This document shows positions 10,046-19,415 of a stretch of DNA of 64,000 bases, one piece after another. Source of the DNA: Candidatus Hermodarchaeota archaeon (GTDB lineage: Archaea > Asgardarchaeota > Hermodarchaeia > Hermodarchaeales > Hermodarchaeaceae); contig JAEOTB010000054.1 in assembly GCA_016840065.1 (NCBI GenBank), forward strand, positions 16,483-80,482, in the 5' to 3' direction. The notes under the pieces are model-generated. The model did no database searches and was not told the origin of the DNA. It saw nothing but the letters and a program-made list of their open reading frames with translations. Position 1 is the stretch's first letter. Each line of letters starts with the position of its first letter. A program made the position numbers and the translations under genes.

Positions 10046-11518
10046 ATGATGCTAGCCGGGTTGTTAGAAAGAGATAGTAAGCTCCGAAGCCTTGCTAATC
10101 CCCTCTTCTGGGGCCCCCTTCTAGCTATCATCGTTGTAAAACTTTGGGTCTTTCATCTCTCCATAGTTAGGTATATTGAGAGCCAAACAGTTTACTTTAG
10201 CTACGGATACTTTTACTTCGGAATGGATTTTGAGATTGTAGAACCTTATGGTGACTTCCAAGCATACTATATGAACTTTGTAGAGCAGTTTACGCAAGGA
10301 TATCTGCCATATACACCGGATTTGTACATGGTCGAAGAAAGCCAAGTCTATATTTATCCCCCCCTTTTTCTTTACATCATTACTGCGTTCTATTTCCTGC
10401 CCGTAGAATTGGGTTTTCCTGACTTGCTGCTGATGGGGCAGGACCTTCATTTTGCACGAGTTGGATTCAGTTTCATTTTCTTCGATATTGCCACCTGTAT
10501 CATTATCTACGGTGCAGCTAAGAAACTGACATCCAATCGAATTCTTCCTGCTACCGCAATGTTGTTGTTTGGTCTGAATCCCATCACCCTCTGGTGGGGT
10601 GACTACATTTGGATGAGTACACCCATCCATACCTTCTTTCTCATCCTGGGGTTCTACTTCATGTTAGATGGGCGGCTCCGTTGGGCTGCGTTTTGGGTTG
10701 CAATTGCTACGATGGTAAAACAGACCGCAGGACTTCTGCTTCCTCTTATACTCATGGTGGAGCTATCTCGTGGCTGGCGTCGTGTTCCCATCAGCCTTGG
10801 CATTATGGCTTTCGTGATCGTTACCCTCTCATTGCCCTATCTAGTTATCTATCCTGTGAATTATATCTCAGCTGTGGCTAGCGGAATGGGGGGTTACTGG
10901 ATGGAGTCCCTACCCCTTCAGACCTATCCTGTTCCTATCTCTGTTCTTGCCTGGTATCTGCCACCAGTTCTGAATAGCATTATCCTTTGGGCTGTGTATC
11001 TTGGTATACCATTTCTTGTTTCTCTCACAATGCTCTGGGTTATTGCGTATTTGGTCGAGGAGAAAACTGGTCGCCGTTATAGAGAACAAATCCTGGTGCT
11101 TTGTCTTCTTCTCTCCTTGGCATTGCATTCCTTCTTTTCCCGGGGAATCTACAAGTACTATCTTATTGCCTTGTTGCCCTTCCTTGTCCTCCTTATTCCT
11201 GCTCTTAGTGGCCCACTTGTTCCCCTTCGACAAACTAGGTTAATGGACTCGGTGTTTTCGCGGAGTCCTTTGCGGTTGCTTCCTATTAGGCTTCAGCATG
11301 CGGCCAGGTCTTTTCTTACGTTAGGACAGTCGGTTGTTAATCGTTTAGCGACTTGGGCTTTGCTACTTGTTTCTTTCGTGAGTATAGCCCTCTTCACGGT
11401 CCATCGTTTTGTTTCGCCTGCTATCCTACTTACGCTTTTTCTATGCTGTCTTCTAGGAGCTTGGTATCATTTCGATTGGAAATCCCGTTCAAAACCGACG
11501 AAGAAAAATGAAGGATAG
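10046..11518 (+). CDS. Multi-TM GT-C-like glycosyltransferase/mannosyltransferase family membrane protein
   Basis: ORF 490 aa, many hydrophobic segments; ...VYIYPPLFLYIITAFYFLP... and LFGLNPITLWWGDYIWMS...FFLILGFYFMLDGRLRWAAFWVAIATMVKQTAGLLLP resemble archaeal GT-C proteins. Confidence 0.65.
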   Translation: MMLAGLLERDSKLRSLANPLFWGPLLAIIVVKLWVFHLSIVRYIESQTVYFSYGYFYFGMDFEIVEPYGDFQAYYMNFVEQFTQGYLPYTPDLYMVEESQVYIYPPLFLYIITAFYFLPVELGFPDLLLMGQDLHFARVGFSFIFFDIATCIIIYGAAKKLTSNRILPATAMLLFGLNPITLWWGDYIWMSTPIHTFFLILGFYFMLDGRLRWAAFWVAIATMVKQTAGLLLPLILMVELSRGWRRVPISLGIMAFVIVTLSLPYLVIYPVNYISAVASGMGGYWMESLPLQTYPVPISVLAWYLPPVLNSIILWAVYLGIPFLVSLTMLWVIAYLVEEKTGRRYREQILVLCLLLSLALHSFFSRGIYKYYLIALLPFLVLLIPALSGPLVPLRQTRLMDSVFSRSPLRLLPIRLQHAARSFLTLGQSVVNRLATWALLLVSFVSIALFTVHRFVSPAILLTLFLCCLLGAWYHFDWKSRSKPTKKNEG

Positions 11519-11597
11519 TTACTAGAAGCAGTCATATCATGAGCATCTGCTGCAAAACAAGTAATACGGTGCACGTTAAACGAACCCAGATACCAAC

Positions 11598-11885
11598 CTA
11601 GGCTCTAATTCGCTCTCCACAATGTGGACAGTAGGTTTCATCAGGTTCCAGACTGACTGTTTTTCCGCAGAATCTACATTCCATTACCAGGGACTGTTGA
11701 ACCCCAACTCGATCTGCCTCAAATGCAGTCTCCTGTTCTTCTTTAGATGTCTGAGAGCCCCAGAAAAAGATAGGCGGGAGAAGGAAGAAGATTAGGAAGG
11801 GGAACCCAGGGATGAGCAGCCAGAGAACCACCATTAGAAGTGTGAGAATCACACTGATTATGGATATCAGGTACCACCGTTTCAT
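11598..11885 (-). CDS. Small membrane protein with C-terminal zinc ribbon
   Basis: 95 aa; two N-terminal hydrophobic segments, then CRFCGKTVSLEPDETYCPHCGERI. Confidence 0.7.
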   Translation of the reverse strand: MKRWYLISIISVILTLLMVVLWLLIPGFPFLIFFLLPPIFFWGSQTSKEEQETAFEADRVGVQQSLVMECRFCGKTVSLEPDETYCPHCGERIRA

Positions 11886-11921
11886 TTCCTCAGTGAACTC
11901 CTTTGGGTGATTCCCAAGCCC

Positions 11922-12374
11922 TCATTTGGGATCAGGAACCTCGTCTAGGTGCTCTGTGATTCTATTGATAATGTAGTGGGAACGTCGGATTGCTGTAAGG
12001 GAGCCGAATTCGGCATAGTGTAGCTCATCGGAGGATAAGGTTTTTCCGCGTTTTCCCCTCAATTTTTCAAGGAAATCTTCGAGGTGGTGCTTTACCTCCC
12101 GGAGGGAGGAAATAGCTTCTGAGGATGCGCCTATTAGCAGTTGTGCGAGTTCCTTTGCTGGAGGAATTCCTGATGTATCAGAGAGTAGGTTGCGCACCTC
12201 CTTAAAATGGGATTTTATATTTTCGAGTACAACTCGTAGTTCTTCAGCTGTTCGCAGCATGGTCTCGAGTTCTTCTAGACTCTGAGAGGGGGATATTTTC
12301 TCAATTGCTTTCTCAAAGGGACTGAGGATTGTTTCGAGTTGGTTTTGTAATTTCAGGATTTTTGCACGGCTCAT
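11922..12374 (-). CDS. Hypothetical coiled-coil protein
   Basis: 150-aa ORF, charged/helical, between same-strand genes. Confidence 0.6.
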   Translation of the reverse strand: MSRAKILKLQNQLETILSPFEKAIEKISPSQSLEELETMLRTAEELRVVLENIKSHFKEVRNLLSDTSGIPPAKELAQLLIGASSEAISSLREVKHHLEDFLEKLRGKRGKTLSSDELHYAEFGSLTAIRRSHYIINRITEHLDEVPDPK

Positions 12375-12388
12375 AACATCACCATAGT

Positions 12389-14377
12389 TCAGGTTTTTGT
12401 GGTTTTTTGTATTCTGACGAGTCTTAAGCCCTCAAGGAGATTTATTAATTTTAGTACTGCTTCTATGTTTGCTATGGTACCAAATTCAGCTTCTAGTACT
12501 ATTTGTATCTCAAAGAGGTTTCGGTCACCATCAATGAAGTTAGTTAGCTCCAAGAGGAACTCTGTGAATCGGGGTCTCTCTCTTTGACTCCTGAGCCATT
12601 CTGCTTCCTTTGGTGGGAGGGCTCTGTTTAGTTGGTATAATGAGAGGGGCCCAGTGAACTCTCTGTGAGGAATTATTTGTTGAGCTTCATTCTCTGGTTT
12701 TCGAAGGCGAAGTCTTGTAGGAGGTTTATAATCGAGTGATTCGCATCGTAGTTTTTCGAATTCGAGGAGCCGTTTTTCTTCAACCTCTTTCACTCGCTTA
12801 AGGTCGGCAATAAGGCTGTTGACGAATCGTTGAACCTTATCTTTTCTTGAGAGTTTAATAACGCTCTTTATTGCGAGTTCATCACAGCTCACAAGCCTCC
12901 TAATTTTTCTGATGCCCTTCCTGAGGGCTGTAAACATGGTGTATCCCTTTTGAGTTGAAAAGGCGCTGCGAATGGTCTCCTGACTTGTGTGGCTTAGCCG
13001 CTTAAGGGACCGAGCATAGACCTCGGTGGCGATGAAGGTAGCCTCCTCTTGCTCTGCGTTGGCTTGAAGGAGGGTACTCATTGCAACTGCATATGCAACG
13101 CGTTTTAATTGGGAGGCGTCGCACTTGTCCATCGAGTCCTCGCTAGAGTGATAGAAGGCATCAGGCCAGTGGTTCAGCATCGGACAAGGCACACCGATAG
13201 TGGAATCCACCAGCATCACATGATCGCTTCCTCCTCCAAAACCCATAACTTTGAACCGAAAGGGTTGACGACTTCCCCGAGGAGAGAGAAGTCGTGGCTC
13301 TTGAGAGGCTTCTTCTAATAGATACTCAAGTAGATCGTTTATATAACTAGGAATAGAATGGGGAGTACGATAAAGAATCAGAGAACCACCGCACCTTAGA
13401 GAGTCTTGGCCCACCATGTCGCAGTTTATTGCGCTTATGGTTCGTTTTGCTAGCTCTGGGTATTCATGGAGATAACAGATGGTTCCAAAAAACTCGGGGA
13501 CCCACATAAACCGGATTGTGCGAAGGGGTCGAGGAAGTCGACCCTGATTAATGAGCGAGCTTATCGTCCTAGCAATCTCCATTATTAAGGCGCTGCCACT
13601 AGCGTTGTCATTTGCGCTTGGACGCGGATGACAGAGGTGAGCTATGAGTAGTACCTCCTCCTCTGGGTACTTCTCACCCTCGATGACTGCAGTTAGAACT
13701 CTTTGTTCCCCTTTGTAGAGTTCAGCTTCAATCTTTGCATGTAACAATACTTCTTTCTCAGTTTCCACTAGTCTTCGGAGCCTCAATCCTGTCTTACCCG
13801 AGATAGAAAAGGCAAAGCCAATGTTCTTCACTTCATCTTTGACAGGCCAGAGTCCTTCATATTGTACAAGATCCGGGTGTAGAGTTCTTCGTTCTGTGGG
13901 AGGGAAGTGAACTGTTCCAAGGGCACCACGACGGAGAACTGCTTGCCGATGAACGTCCCGGGCACGACCATAGGAGAGCACGATCTTCCCTTCAACTTCA
14001 ACCTTCTGGTAATCTCGGTCATGGCTACCCTCCCCCACGTAAACGAGGGGAGCTTCTACATCTGTTCCCTGACTGTGCGCAACGACACTTACCGGCGTTT
14101 CCGAGAAACGTGTGAGGAGTTTCTGATGTGGGTGAATGAGACGGAGTTCGCCGCTTGTTACGCGCCAGCCCATGGGTGCTGTCCACTGCCAAGTTCTCGT
14201 GTATCCGTCTGCAGGGTAAACACTAATCCTAGTCGTGACACCAGGTAGAGGTTTCATCTGCTGCTCCACATATCGTATCGCTTCATGAAACCCTGGTGAA
14301 GCCTGGATCCTGTGAAATCGTGTTATTTCACTGATGAAATCCTTGGCAATCGACCCGGACAATTCTTCGATAAGCAC
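12389..14377 (-). CDS. DUF4910/M28-like aminopeptidase-family protein
   Basis: 662 aa; IAHLCHPRPSANDNASGSALIMEIAR (metal-binding H..ND.ASG region), VPEFFGTICYL, GGGSDHVMLVDSTIGVPCPMLNHWPDAFYHSSEDSMDKCD. Confidence 0.8.
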   Translation of the reverse strand: MLIEELSGSIAKDFISEITRFHRIQASPGFHEAIRYVEQQMKPLPGVTTRISVYPADGYTRTWQWTAPMGWRVTSGELRLIHPHQKLLTRFSETPVSVVAHSQGTDVEAPLVYVGEGSHDRDYQKVEVEGKIVLSYGRARDVHRQAVLRRGALGTVHFPPTERRTLHPDLVQYEGLWPVKDEVKNIGFAFSISGKTGLRLRRLVETEKEVLLHAKIEAELYKGEQRVLTAVIEGEKYPEEEVLLIAHLCHPRPSANDNASGSALIMEIARTISSLINQGRLPRPLRTIRFMWVPEFFGTICYLHEYPELAKRTISAINCDMVGQDSLRCGGSLILYRTPHSIPSYINDLLEYLLEEASQEPRLLSPRGSRQPFRFKVMGFGGGSDHVMLVDSTIGVPCPMLNHWPDAFYHSSEDSMDKCDASQLKRVAYAVAMSTLLQANAEQEEATFIATEVYARSLKRLSHTSQETIRSAFSTQKGYTMFTALRKGIRKIRRLVSCDELAIKSVIKLSRKDKVQRFVNSLIADLKRVKEVEEKRLLEFEKLRCESLDYKPPTRLRLRKPENEAQQIIPHREFTGPLSLYQLNRALPPKEAEWLRSQRERPRFTEFLLELTNFIDGDRNLFEIQIVLEAEFGTIANIEAVLKLINLLEGLRLVRIQKTTKT

Positions 14378-14497
14378 ATTCCGATACTTGTTATGAAAAA
14401 TGGCAAGATGCCCTCCTGCTTTGGGTAAATATTTGTTTAGAATCCTTTTATTGTTGGTTAACCTTTAAAAGCACATGAACTATACTCTGTTAAACAG

Positions 14498-15439
14498 GTG
14501 AGTGGCTTGTCAGCGAGCCTCCAATTACATGATGTCCAGGACACAGGCGAGATTCTAGAGATAAAGCCAAAGGGTGACATTAGGGACGAGCTCGCTGGTG
14601 ACCGAGTTCTCATAATTGTAAATCATGAGGACCGAAAGATATGGGTGTGGATGGGGGGACAGGCTCGCGTTCGCAGGAAATTTATTGGTGCCCGCCAAGC
14701 ACAAGCCATCCGTAGTCAGGTTGGCCTCACATACAAGGTTATATCTGTTGAAGCTGGCGATGAGTCAGGAGAATTTCTCACAGCAGTTGGTCTTAAGGCA
14801 CCCACAAAGGTTGAGAAACCTGAAGTTGTCACTGAGGTGGATATCCCCACCCGTCCAGCCTCTAAGCCAAAACCTGTAACTACCCCAAAACCCAAACCAA
14901 AGACAACCCCAAAACCCAAACCAAAGACAACACCCACCCCAACCCGTCCAGTTGCGACTACACCAGCACCTTCGAGCCAGCTAGGCCAAGAATATGAGGG
15001 GTTAGAGAAGGTTTTCCCGCTTAAGGAAACAGGCTTAACCTCACCAACAAAGTTGGACCGCATCATCAGCATCATTGAGAGTACTACACTACCACCAGGC
15101 TATGCACGTGAACTGGTTATCATTGGCCATGAGGTCTTTACAACTGTAGAACGTACAGTAGATCAGATGGGTAAGACAAAAACTACAATCCAACTAGAGC
15201 GCAGCCACACGTTACCCGAGGGCACATTTTTTGGCGGCGATTACACTCCACGAATCATCGTTGAAGCTGGACGGGTGCTTGCCACCGAGTTCTTAAAGAG
15301 AGTTAATAATGGAGACAGAACAAGTCTTCGTGACACAACTCAAGACGCTGGGGTTTCACAACTCCTTGACATTTTCCAAATCAGCACAGAAAAACCGAAG
15401 CCCCCAAAGCGGAAGAGAAAAGCTAAGGCAAAGCCATAA
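14498..15439 (+). CDS. Gelsolin-like domain protein with Lys/Pro-rich linker and novel C-terminal region
   Basis: 313 aa (GTG start). RVLIIVNHEDRKIWVWMGGQARVRRKFIGARQAQAIRSQVGLTYKVISVEAGDESGEFLTAVG matches the gelsolin-repeat pattern (hydrophobic strand, (I/V)(Y/W)VW.G, helix, EG.E..EFL). Confidence 0.65.
   Translation: MSGLSASLQLHDVQDTGEILEIKPKGDIRDELAGDRVLIIVNHEDRKIWVWMGGQARVRRKFIGARQAQAIRSQVGLTYKVISVEAGDESGEFLTAVGLKAPTKVEKPEVVTEVDIPTRPASKPKPVTTPKPKPKTTPKPKPKTTPTPTRPVATTPAPSSQLGQEYEGLEKVFPLKETGLTSPTKLDRIISIIESTTLPPGYARELVIIGHEVFTTVERTVDQMGKTKTTIQLERSHTLPEGTFFGGDYTPRIIVEAGRVLATEFLKRVNNGDRTSLRDTTQDAGVSQLLDIFQISTEKPKPPKRKRKAKAKP
14883..14930 (+). repeat. Two tandem copies of a 24-nt coding repeat (linker PKPKPKTT)
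   Basis: CCCCAAAACCCAAACCAAAGACAA occurs twice in tandem. Confidence 0.9.
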
Positions 15440-15536
15440 CCTCAAGCTCTTCGGCTCATTGGTTCCTTTTTGCAAAAATAGATAAAGGCGGGGTTCTTAG
15501 CTCAACTCGTCAAATAATTGGCGGAGTAAGAGAACA

Positions 15537-16793
15537 ATGAGTCGAAACTGCACGAAGTGTGGTGCAACTGTTCCTGGTATTGCAAAATTCTGCCGCGTCT
15601 GCGGTACAGCCATAAAGCCAAAGGTTAGCCCGAAACCGCGTAAGTGCCCTACCTGTAATGATATGGTTCCAGGAGGTCAGCGGAGTTGTCCAAAATGTGG
15701 CACCCGGCTCCCCCGCCCCAAAACCCCATCAGCCACTGGTGAAACAAAGACCTGTTCCAGCTGTGGCTATGATAAGATACCTGTTACGGGTAAATTCTGT
15801 ACCAAGTGTGGAATCTCCCTTTCTGAAGCTGCCCCCCCAGAAGAGGAGCCAGTAGAACCTGAGACTTCCACGGTTTCAGTAAGTGAAGGTGTGTGCCCAA
15901 AATGTGGCAAACCTACTAAACCGAGGGCAAAGTTCTGCACCGGCTGCGGTTCAAGCCTTTCAAACCCATCGTCCTCTACCGTTTCTGTTGTTGAGAAGGT
16001 CACGACTCCCCGGGTTGTATCTGGGTCTGAACCTTCCATTTCCTATGATCCCATCCCAGTTCCAGCAAAGGCTCTCAGTCAGCTTGTAGCAAGAGGAAAA
16101 CAACTGGCTCTAGAGAAGACGTACACGGGGAAGGAGGGTGACGAGAAGGTCATCAAGCGTATAAGCGAGGTAGAGAAGGATGGCGGTTTCCCATTAGAAG
16201 AGATTGTAGATACATACATCCAGGAAAGGGGAGAGCAGGAAAGACTGGAGATGCTTCTTGAGAATGGAGAGGTAACTGAAAGGGTCTACTCTCGACTATC
16301 AAAGGAGTACGATGAGAAACTCCTAGACCTTGAGGAGAAAATCAAGGACGGTAGAGCAACGCTTCTAGGTTATCTTACTAAGCTTAGAAGTGACCTTCAG
16401 GATGCGGAGGAAAAGCTAGAAACCATTGAAACCAAATCCCAGATTGATGACGATAAAACCCTAAAGGCAAAGCAGAAAAAACTCAAGAAGAAGATTCAGA
16501 AGCTTCAGCTAGCCATCTCTGCCGCGGTCCACATTCTTAACAAGGAGAGCGCCATAAGTGGTGGAACTCCTATCCGCTTTGAAATCTCGGAGGTAACTCT
16601 TGGAGAGGCAGCTACAGATATATCCGAATCCAGCGATAAAGACACTAGCACTACCTCACCACCTAAGGAAGATGAGAGTACTCCAGAAGAGAAACCAACC
16701 GAAGATATCGAAGGCGGGAAAATTTGCCCTCGATGTGGTGTGGTCACAGCACCTTCAGCGAAATACTGCACTAAATGTGGTCAGATAATCTGA
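15537..16793 (+). CDS. Multi-zinc-ribbon protein with central coiled coil
   Basis: 418 aa; five CxxC...CxxC zinc ribbons (four N-terminal, one C-terminal CPRCGVVTAPSAKYCTKCGQII) flanking a heptad-rich helical region. Confidence 0.85.
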   Translation: MSRNCTKCGATVPGIAKFCRVCGTAIKPKVSPKPRKCPTCNDMVPGGQRSCPKCGTRLPRPKTPSATGETKTCSSCGYDKIPVTGKFCTKCGISLSEAAPPEEEPVEPETSTVSVSEGVCPKCGKPTKPRAKFCTGCGSSLSNPSSSTVSVVEKVTTPRVVSGSEPSISYDPIPVPAKALSQLVARGKQLALEKTYTGKEGDEKVIKRISEVEKDGGFPLEEIVDTYIQERGEQERLEMLLENGEVTERVYSRLSKEYDEKLLDLEEKIKDGRATLLGYLTKLRSDLQDAEEKLETIETKSQIDDDKTLKAKQKKLKKKIQKLQLAISAAVHILNKESAISGGTPIRFEISEVTLGEAATDISESSDKDTSTTSPPKEDESTPEEKPTEDIEGGKICPRCGVVTAPSAKYCTKCGQII

Positions 16794-16820
16794 TGAGCTG
16801 TCGCCTTGAACTGGGCCGCA

Positions 16821-17402
16821 TTAGATATTTCTAGTTTCTAGCGCATCGAAGAAAGCGTCAGTGAGTCCAGCTCTGTACCTGAATCCACCTGATTTTGATG
16901 CAAGAAGTAGTGGACGAATCTCCTTTTGTAGTTCATCACGTGTTCTGAGTTGGACATCAGAAATCTCAGTTGTGTCTTGTGTTTCTAGTTCTCCCCCCAC
17001 TGATTGAGCCAGAAAAACATAGGAGACCCAATCGATTGGGGAGTGACCTTTACAGTAGAAGGTGACATGGCATTCTAGGACCCATCTCTGAAGTTCTATG
17101 TCCAGTCCTGTCTCCTCTTTTCCTTCGCGGATGGCGGCCGCTTCGAGGCGCTCACCAGGGGATGCGCCTCCGGAGGGGGCGCGGAGAATCCCAGTCTTGG
17201 CGTAGAGGTGCTTCTCTATTACAACGTATTTGTCTTGGTGTAGGATGAATAGAGTAACATCATGATAGCGTCCCTGTTGGGTTGATTGGATTACTAGCTT
17301 GAATTCTTCTGGATTCATTTCAAAACAGAATTCAAGTCGTCGTGGTTTTCCAAAACGTGCTTCCAGGACATTGAGTTCTGCCTGAAAATCCTCATGAGCC
17401 AT
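16821..17402 (-). CDS. NUDIX hydrolase
   Basis: Nudix box GASPGERLEAAAIREGKEETGLDI. Confidence 0.9.
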   Translation of the reverse strand: MAHEDFQAELNVLEARFGKPRRLEFCFEMNPEEFKLVIQSTQQGRYHDVTLFILHQDKYVVIEKHLYAKTGILRAPSGGASPGERLEAAAIREGKEETGLDIELQRWVLECHVTFYCKGHSPIDWVSYVFLAQSVGGELETQDTTEISDVQLRTRDELQKEIRPLLLASKSGGFRYRAGLTDAFFDALETRNI

Positions 17403-17530
17403 AGAAGAAGCCTCAGGGCAAGAATTTGATTCAACCTAAAAAAATGTTGGGAACAGCGAGAGGGAGGGCGGGTGAGGTTAGTTCCCGCCCTTCTCGCTTC
17501 TCAGGTCTTCTATCTCTGCTGATTATGGGA

Positions 17531-18136
17531 TTATAGGTGTTTAAGCTGGATTTCGATAACTCCGTTCTTGAATTGTTGTTCTTCGAGTTCTACTGGGACT
17601 GGCAGTTCGAGCTCACGGAAGGGATTACCGTTCACTTGGACAAAGATGCGTCTTCCCTTGACACTGGTTTGCACGTCTTCAGCGTTGGTTGCAGGCAATT
17701 CAAAGATCACTATGAAGCCGTTCTCCTTGTCGATGACATCGATTAGGTAGTTATCAGACTCTTTTAGCTGTGGATGGGGTAAGGGATTGGGTGTTGGATC
17801 AAGGGGCTTAGGATAGGGCTCTGCGGGTCTGGGTCGTGGCCTTTGTGGAGGTGCTTGGAGGCCAGGAGGAAGAACATGTTCTGCGATGGAGTCGTTGAAA
17901 TTCTGTTTATCTGTAGGTAGGTTGCTGAACTCTTTGGTTTCTACTCGTCCGTCGGGAGTTACGATTGTGGTTCGACCATAGACTATTGGGCCCCATGTGA
18001 TTGTTTTCCCGTGTTCGTCTTCTTTGATTTGGGGTTGGAGTTGCCTTGCTTGGCTAAGTCGACTGGATTGGAGCATGCTGAGGAGAGCTTGGAACTCTCG
18101 CTGTATCATCTTGTTGAATTCGTCTATTAGGCTCAT
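17531..18136 (-). CDS. Hsp20/alpha-crystallin-like small heat shock protein
   Basis: C-terminal DNYLIDVIDKENGFIVIFELPATNAEDVQTSVKGRRIFVQVNGNPFRELELPVPVE..QFKNGVIEIQLK. ATG at 18136 (MSLIDEFNKM) preferred over the track's TTG at 18163. Confidence 0.8.
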   Translation of the reverse strand: MSLIDEFNKMIQREFQALLSMLQSSRLSQARQLQPQIKEDEHGKTITWGPIVYGRTTIVTPDGRVETKEFSNLPTDKQNFNDSIAEHVLPPGLQAPPQRPRPRPAEPYPKPLDPTPNPLPHPQLKESDNYLIDVIDKENGFIVIFELPATNAEDVQTSVKGRRIFVQVNGNPFRELELPVPVELEEQQFKNGVIEIQLKHL

Positions 18137-18152
18137 TATTGCCTCACTCCAT

Positions 18153-18256
18153 TTTACTAACAATTTGTGACTAACTCGTTGTTAGTAACTCTATAATATA
18201 AACTTTTTGTCCATTCTAGAGCAAACCACAACATTTACTAACATAAAGTGAGTAAA
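18153..18256. promoter_or_regulatory. Divergent promoter/operator region between hsp20-like gene and HTH regulator
   Basis: Two same-orientation copies of TTTACTAACANNNNGTGANTAA (18153-, 18234-); perfect inverted repeat TTACTAACAA/TTGTTAGTAA (18154-18163/18179-18188); A/T-rich TATA-like CTATAATATAAAC at about 18190-18203. Confidence 0.65.
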
Positions 18257-18290
18257 TAAACCAGCTAACCCATAAAAAGGAGCTGCATCA

Positions 18291-18827
18291 ATGCCACCCA
18301 CAAAAATCAGCGACGAATTCGACATCCTCTTCCACCTACTGGGCAACCGAACCCGCTATGAGATTCTACGCCACCTGGTCCGTGAACCTATGTTTCTTGG
18401 TCAATTAAGCCGAGAACTCGCCATTGGACAGCAGGCAATACTACGTCATCTACGGGAACTCATCAAACAGGGACTGCTTGAGACCTATGAGGATGAAAGC
18501 ATTCGTGGACCCCCAAGGAAGTACTACAAGTTAGGTAAATGTATTCGTCTCAGTATTCGCATCTCTCCTGAGGGAATTCATGTCATCAGCACGATGCCTG
18601 ATACTGCTCAGCCTCAGACTGTGGAGGAGCTTCTTCGAAGGAACTACCCAGAACTTAGCAGGCTCCTAACCCGCGTCCAATTACTCCCTAGAATCAGAAA
18701 TCATGAAAAACGTCGTATTGCATCAAATGAGCTCCTCAGACAACTAAAAATGAAACGTAGGGAAGTAAGATCAATTGCAGAATATCTTAGCAAGGTAATT
18801 AACTGGGTGCAGGAGAACCAACACTAG
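18291..18827 (+). CDS. ArsR-type winged-HTH transcriptional regulator
   Basis: FDILFHLLGNRTRYEILRHLVREPMFLGQLSRELAIGQQAILRHLRELIKQGLLETYED. Confidence 0.85.
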   Translation: MPPTKISDEFDILFHLLGNRTRYEILRHLVREPMFLGQLSRELAIGQQAILRHLRELIKQGLLETYEDESIRGPPRKYYKLGKCIRLSIRISPEGIHVISTMPDTAQPQTVEELLRRNYPELSRLLTRVQLLPRIRNHEKRRIASNELLRQLKMKRREVRSIAEYLSKVINWVQENQH

Positions 18828-18974
18828 ACTTTTGTTCGTCCAGGTGATATAAGGCTAGTTGATTCTGTTTTTTGCGTGTCTGAAAAACTATTTATGCCCA
18901 ATGGGGGGATAGTAGGATGGAACGAGACAATCACTCCAACAAGCTTTGCAACTCGAGCTTTTGGTGGTTATTTA

Positions 18975-19415
18975 ATGGGGCTTCTAGATAGGTTACGGTC
19001 ATTGTTCAGACGAAGAAAAGCAGCTGATGACAAGTCAGCTGGTAGCAAGTCGCTTAAAGGCAGTGAACAGACATTCAAACAAGTAGTAGTAGGAGAGGTA
19101 TCCGAAAGGAAGGGTGGTATGGGTATATCCCATACTCTAGAGCTTTCTGGAACACCAAAGGTTGACAAGTTGTTAAAGGAATACCAGAAGTTAGAATTGG
19201 AACGTTTTCGTCTAAGAAGCGAATTGGATATCATAGAGAAACGCCTGGCCCTTGGTGCCATCACTGAGAAGCAGCGCAACGGTGCTTATAGGACTCGCCT
19301 TTCTCGAGCAGGGAAAATCAGTTTGCGCCAGGTCACAATTAGAACCAGACTAAGGAAGTTAGGATGTTCCATTCACCGCCATTGGCGTGTTGTTGAACCA
19401 CAACCTCTAGTCTAA
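18975..19415 (+). CDS. Hypothetical protein, basic N-terminus and helical C-terminus
   Basis: MGLLDRLRSLFRRRKA...; ATG at 18975 more plausible than the track's upstream start at 18876. Confidence 0.6.
   Translation: MGLLDRLRSLFRRRKAADDKSAGSKSLKGSEQTFKQVVVGEVSERKGGMGISHTLELSGTPKVDKLLKEYQKLELERFRLRSELDIIEKRLALGAITEKQRNGAYRTRLSRAGKISLRQVTIRTRLRKLGCSIHRHWRVVEPQPLV

Noticed and set aside
10121-10630. 169-aa minus-strand ORF
   Set aside because: Entirely inside the 490-aa membrane protein gene on the plus strand; no recognisable motifs.
14883-14930. Direct repeats considered as a CRISPR or mobile-element signature
   Set aside because: Only two in-frame 24-nt copies inside a coding linker; no spacers. 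No CRISPR array, transposase or IS ends were seen anywhere in the window.
14716-15075. 119-aa minus-strand ORF with GVVFGLGFGVVFGLGFG repeats
   Set aside because: Antisense reading of the KPKPKTTP linker repeat in the gelsolin-like gene.
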